7,411 nucleotides of DNA from positions 1 through 7,411 of the forward strand of contig CAJXNF010000135.1 in the NCBI GenBank assembly GCA_913056375.1. The letters are read 5' to 3'. A model generated the notes under the pieces. That model ran no database searches. It was not told where the DNA came from and saw only the letters and a program-made list of their open reading frames with translations. This document shows, piece after piece, positions 6,057 to 7,411 of the stretch; within the stretch, counting starts at the first letter, position 1; every line of letters starts with the position of its first letter. The translations under genes and the position numbers were made by a program. This stretch comes from an uncultured Pseudomonadota bacterium. Its GTDB lineage: Bacteria; SAR324; NAC60-12.

Positions 6057-6129
6057 CAGGCCAGACAGGGGTCGAACCTGCGACCTGCGGATTTGGAATC
6101 CGCTGCTCTACCAGCTGAGCTACTGGCCT
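6057..6129 (-). tRNA. tRNA-Trp (anticodon CCA)
   Basis: A full cloverleaf reads on the minus strand: acceptor AGGCCAG pairs with CTGGCCT, the anticodon stem is GCGGA/TCCGC, and the seven-base loop TTCCAAA shows CCA. The T arm carries TTCGACC. The discriminator is G, as expected for bacterial tRNA-Trp. The 3' end is followed by CAC, so CCA is not encoded, unlike the other three tRNAs here. A tRNA-Trp just before secE is a common bacterial arrangement. Confidence 0.97.
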
Positions 6130-6154
6130 GTACAAGGTGACGGTTCAATGTCAC

Positions 6155-6229
6155 TGGAGCCCGAGAGCAGGATTGAACTGCCGACCTTTTCCTTACCAAG
6201 GAAACGCTCTACCACTGAGCTACCCGGGC
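6155..6229 (-). tRNA. tRNA-Thr (anticodon GGU)
   Basis: The acceptor GCCCGGG pairs with CTCGGGC including one G-U pair. The anticodon stem TTTCC/GGAAA encloses TTGGTAA, so the anticodon is GGU, reading ACC and ACU. The T arm is GGCAG-TTCAATC-CTGCT. The discriminator is U and CCA is encoded (6155-6157). It lies 25 bp from tRNA-Trp and 10 bp from tRNA-Tyr. Confidence 0.97.
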
Positions 6230-6239
6230 CCATCGCTGG

Positions 6240-6324
6240 TGGTGGGGAGAGAAGGATTCGAACCTTCGAAGGCTGAGCCAACAGATTTACAGTCTGCCCC
6301 CTTTGACCGCTCGGGAATCTCCCC
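6240..6324 (-). tRNA. tRNA-Tyr (anticodon GUA)
   Basis: A class II tRNA of 85 bases including the encoded CCA (6240-6242). The acceptor GGGGAGA pairs with TCTCCCC and the discriminator is A. The anticodon stem GCAGA/TCTGT encloses CTGTAAA, giving GUA. The long variable arm and the GAAGG-TTCGAAT-CCTTC T arm fit bacterial tRNA-Tyr. Confidence 0.97.
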
Positions 6325-6337
6325 ACATAATCATTCC

Positions 6338-6413
6338 TGGAGCTGGCTGACGGATTTGAACCCCCGACCTGCTGATTACAAATCAGCTGCTCTACCAACT
6401 GAGCTAAGCCAGC
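6338..6413 (-). tRNA. tRNA-Thr (anticodon UGU)
   Basis: The first tRNA of the array, 76 bases including the encoded CCA (6338-6340). The acceptor GCTGGCT pairs with AGCCAGC and the discriminator is U. The anticodon stem GCTGA/TCAGC encloses TTTGTAA, giving UGU, which reads ACA and, by wobble, other ACN codons. Its 5' end lies only about nine bases after the predicted transcription start. Confidence 0.97.
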
Positions 6414-6602
6414 CAAGGAAAGCCGCTAATAATATGCAAAATTTACGGTGATGTCAACTTTCTTTTCTGGGCCAATCCACCTGATTTGACTACCATTCTC
6501 GCCGTTGACAACAGGTTTCTCGCTTGCAACTTTTTTGACCCTCCGTACCTTGACCTAATCTTTAGGCCTCTCTTGCACGCCACTCCCCAGCCTCATTTGT
6601 CG
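6414..6602. promoter_or_regulatory. divergent intergenic region between the tRNA array and mutS
   Basis: This 189-bp gap holds the tRNA promoter and must hold the start signals of mutS. On the plus strand TTGAC-type hexamers occur at 6486, 6505 (TTGACA), 6535 and 6550, but none has a good -10 at 16-18 bases. GTTGACAAC (6504-6512) and CCTAATCTTTAGG (6554-6566) are short inverted repeats. The mutS promoter cannot be fixed from the sequence alone. Confidence 0.4.
6429..6457 (-). promoter_or_regulatory. strong sigma70-type promoter of the tRNA-secE-nusG-ribosomal protein unit
   Basis: On the minus strand a perfect TTGACA (6452-6457) is followed after exactly 17 bases by TATTAT (6429-6434), one mismatch from consensus. 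The region just after, TAGCGGC, is GC-rich, like the discriminator of stable-RNA promoters under ppGpp control. The start should fall near 6422, about nine bases before tRNA-Thr. No terminator is visible between the tRNAs and secE, so this promoter may also feed the protein genes. Confidence 0.85.
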
Positions 6603-7411
6603 ATGTCCCAGCCGGCCAGCGAAACCCCGATGATGCGCCAGTTCCATGATGCCAAGCGGCAGCATCCGGACAAGATCCTCTTCTTCCGCATGGGAGACTT
6701 CTACGAAATGTTTGGAGATGATGCAGTGAAGGCTGCGCCCATTCTCCAGATTGCGCTGACTTCTCGGAACAAGCAGCAGGAAGGAGCGATTCCAATGTGC
6801 GGTGTTCCTTATCGGGCTTATGAGGGCTATCTCAATCGTTTGACCGCTGCTGGATACAAGGTCGCTATTTGCGAGCAGACCGAAGATCCGGCCAAGGCAA
6901 AGGGCCTGGTCAATCGAGAAATTGTCCGGATTGTCACACCTGGAACCACGGTTTCCCCCGAACTTCTTCCCCCTGACGACAACCACTACCTGGTTTCCTT
7001 GCTTTGGCAGGCGCGTCCTACTGGTATTGGGCTGGCCAGGGCCGATCTTTCCACGGGTGAACTGGAAATCACGGAGTTTGAAGAAAGTGAAAAGTCGTTG
7101 TGCCTGGACTTTTTGCGTCAGCTACAACCAAGCGAGGTGTTGCTTCCAGAAGCTCGAACCGAGGGTGAAGCTGAGTTTGTGCAGAGTGTCCTACAGCTAC
7201 TGAAGCAACTTCCGAAGGTTGGGGAGCAGGCAGTGACCATTCGCTCAGCCTATGATTTTGACACGCAAACTTCACGTCAGCGGCTTCTAGAACATTTTGG
7301 CACCCTGAACCTTGCTGGGTTTGGTGTGGAGGAATTAGCACGGGGCATTCGGGCTGCTGGAGCATTGCTACAGTACATGGGTGAGACACAACAGTGTAGT
7401 TTGTCGCATCT
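6603..7411 (+). CDS. mutS: DNA mismatch repair protein MutS, N-terminal part (3' truncated by window)
   Basis: An open frame runs from ATG at 6603 to the right edge, 269 codons with no stop. MutS recognises base mismatches and small loops and starts methyl-directed or related mismatch repair with MutL. The mismatch-reading domain I is clear: PMMRQFHDAKRQHPD, then FFRMGDFYEMF at 27-37, containing the Phe-x-Glu wedge (F33, E35) that stacks on and contacts the mispaired base. AIPMCGVPYRAYEGYLNRL (62-80), then VAICEQTEDP and VRIVTPGT, complete the domain. The connector domain II begins near residue 125 with NHYLVSLL and ARADLSTGEL. The lever, clamp and ATPase domains lie beyond the window. The start fits family N-termini, but no Shine-Dalgarno is visible. 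An in-frame TTG two codons earlier is an alternative. The sequence upstream is C- and T-rich. Confidence 0.97.
   Translation, partial: MSQPASETPMMRQFHDAKRQHPDKILFFRMGDFYEMFGDDAVKAAPILQIALTSRNKQQEGAIPMCGVPYRAYEGYLNRLTAAGYKVAICEQTEDPAKAKGLVNREIVRIVTPGTTVSPELLPPDDNHYLVSLLWQARPTGIGLARADLSTGELEITEFEESEKSLCLDFLRQLQPSEVLLPEARTEGEAEFVQSVLQLLKQLPKVGEQAVTIRSAYDFDTQTSRQRLLEHFGTLNLAGFGVEELARGIRAAGALLQYMGETQQCSLSH

Noticed and set aside
5974..6451. Plus-strand frames of about 100 codons across the tRNA array, with text such as GREGFEPSKAEPTDLQSAP
   Set aside because: They are reverse reads through the four tRNA genes. This kind of translation is a well-known false protein from tRNA clusters.
1..7411. CRISPR arrays, insertion sequences, phage attachment sites or toxin-antitoxin genes
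   Set aside because: No repeat array, transposase, terminal inverted repeats or tRNA-end duplications were seen. The tRNAs are intact and the genes are core functions.

Overview
The window looks like chromosomal core sequence from a Gram-negative, proteobacterium-like organism of moderate GC. Supporting this are a bacterial secE-nusG-rplK-rplA-rplJ-rplL cluster, a four-gene tRNA array with sigma70-type promoter spacing, an L10-leader RNA, MutS, and a chemoreceptor. The protein styles recall the former Deltaproteobacteria or the SAR324 group, but that is an impression I could not test.

Layout, left to right. Positions 2-631 (+) hold the C-terminal signalling part of a methyl-accepting chemotaxis protein. 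Positions 654-2335 (-) hold two overlapping ABC-transporter permeases of the carbohydrate family, resembling the glycerol-type GlpP/GlpQ pair. They converge on the chemoreceptor, with only 22 bp between. Neither an ATPase nor a substrate-binding protein lies beside them. Positions 2336-2555 form a divergent regulatory gap with a possible promoter and a TGGTACCA palindrome. Positions 2556-2705 (+) encode an unrecognised 49-residue protein behind a near-perfect Shine-Dalgarno sequence. Positions 2714-2740 form the terminator of the ribosomal-protein operon.

The rest of the left and centre is one long minus-strand unit read from right to left. A strong promoter (6429-6457) drives tRNA-Thr(UGU), tRNA-Tyr(GUA), tRNA-Thr(GGU) and tRNA-Trp(CCA). 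These are followed by secE, nusG, rplK (L11), rplA (L1), an L10-binding leader RNA, rplJ (L10) and rplL (L7/L12). No terminator is visible between the tRNAs and secE, so cotranscription is plausible. The products serve translation (tRNAs and the ribosomal stalk L10-L12, L11, L1), transcription elongation (NusG) and protein export (SecE). Diverging from the tRNA promoter, mutS (+) begins at 6603 and runs off the right edge.

Nothing here is clearly a new system. The most notable points are: rpoBC does not follow rplL; tuf and tRNA-Gly are missing from an otherwise classic thr-tyr-(gly)-thr-(tuf)-trp-secE order; only tRNA-Trp lacks an encoded CCA; a well-translated 49-residue orphan protein is present; and the permease pair is orphaned.
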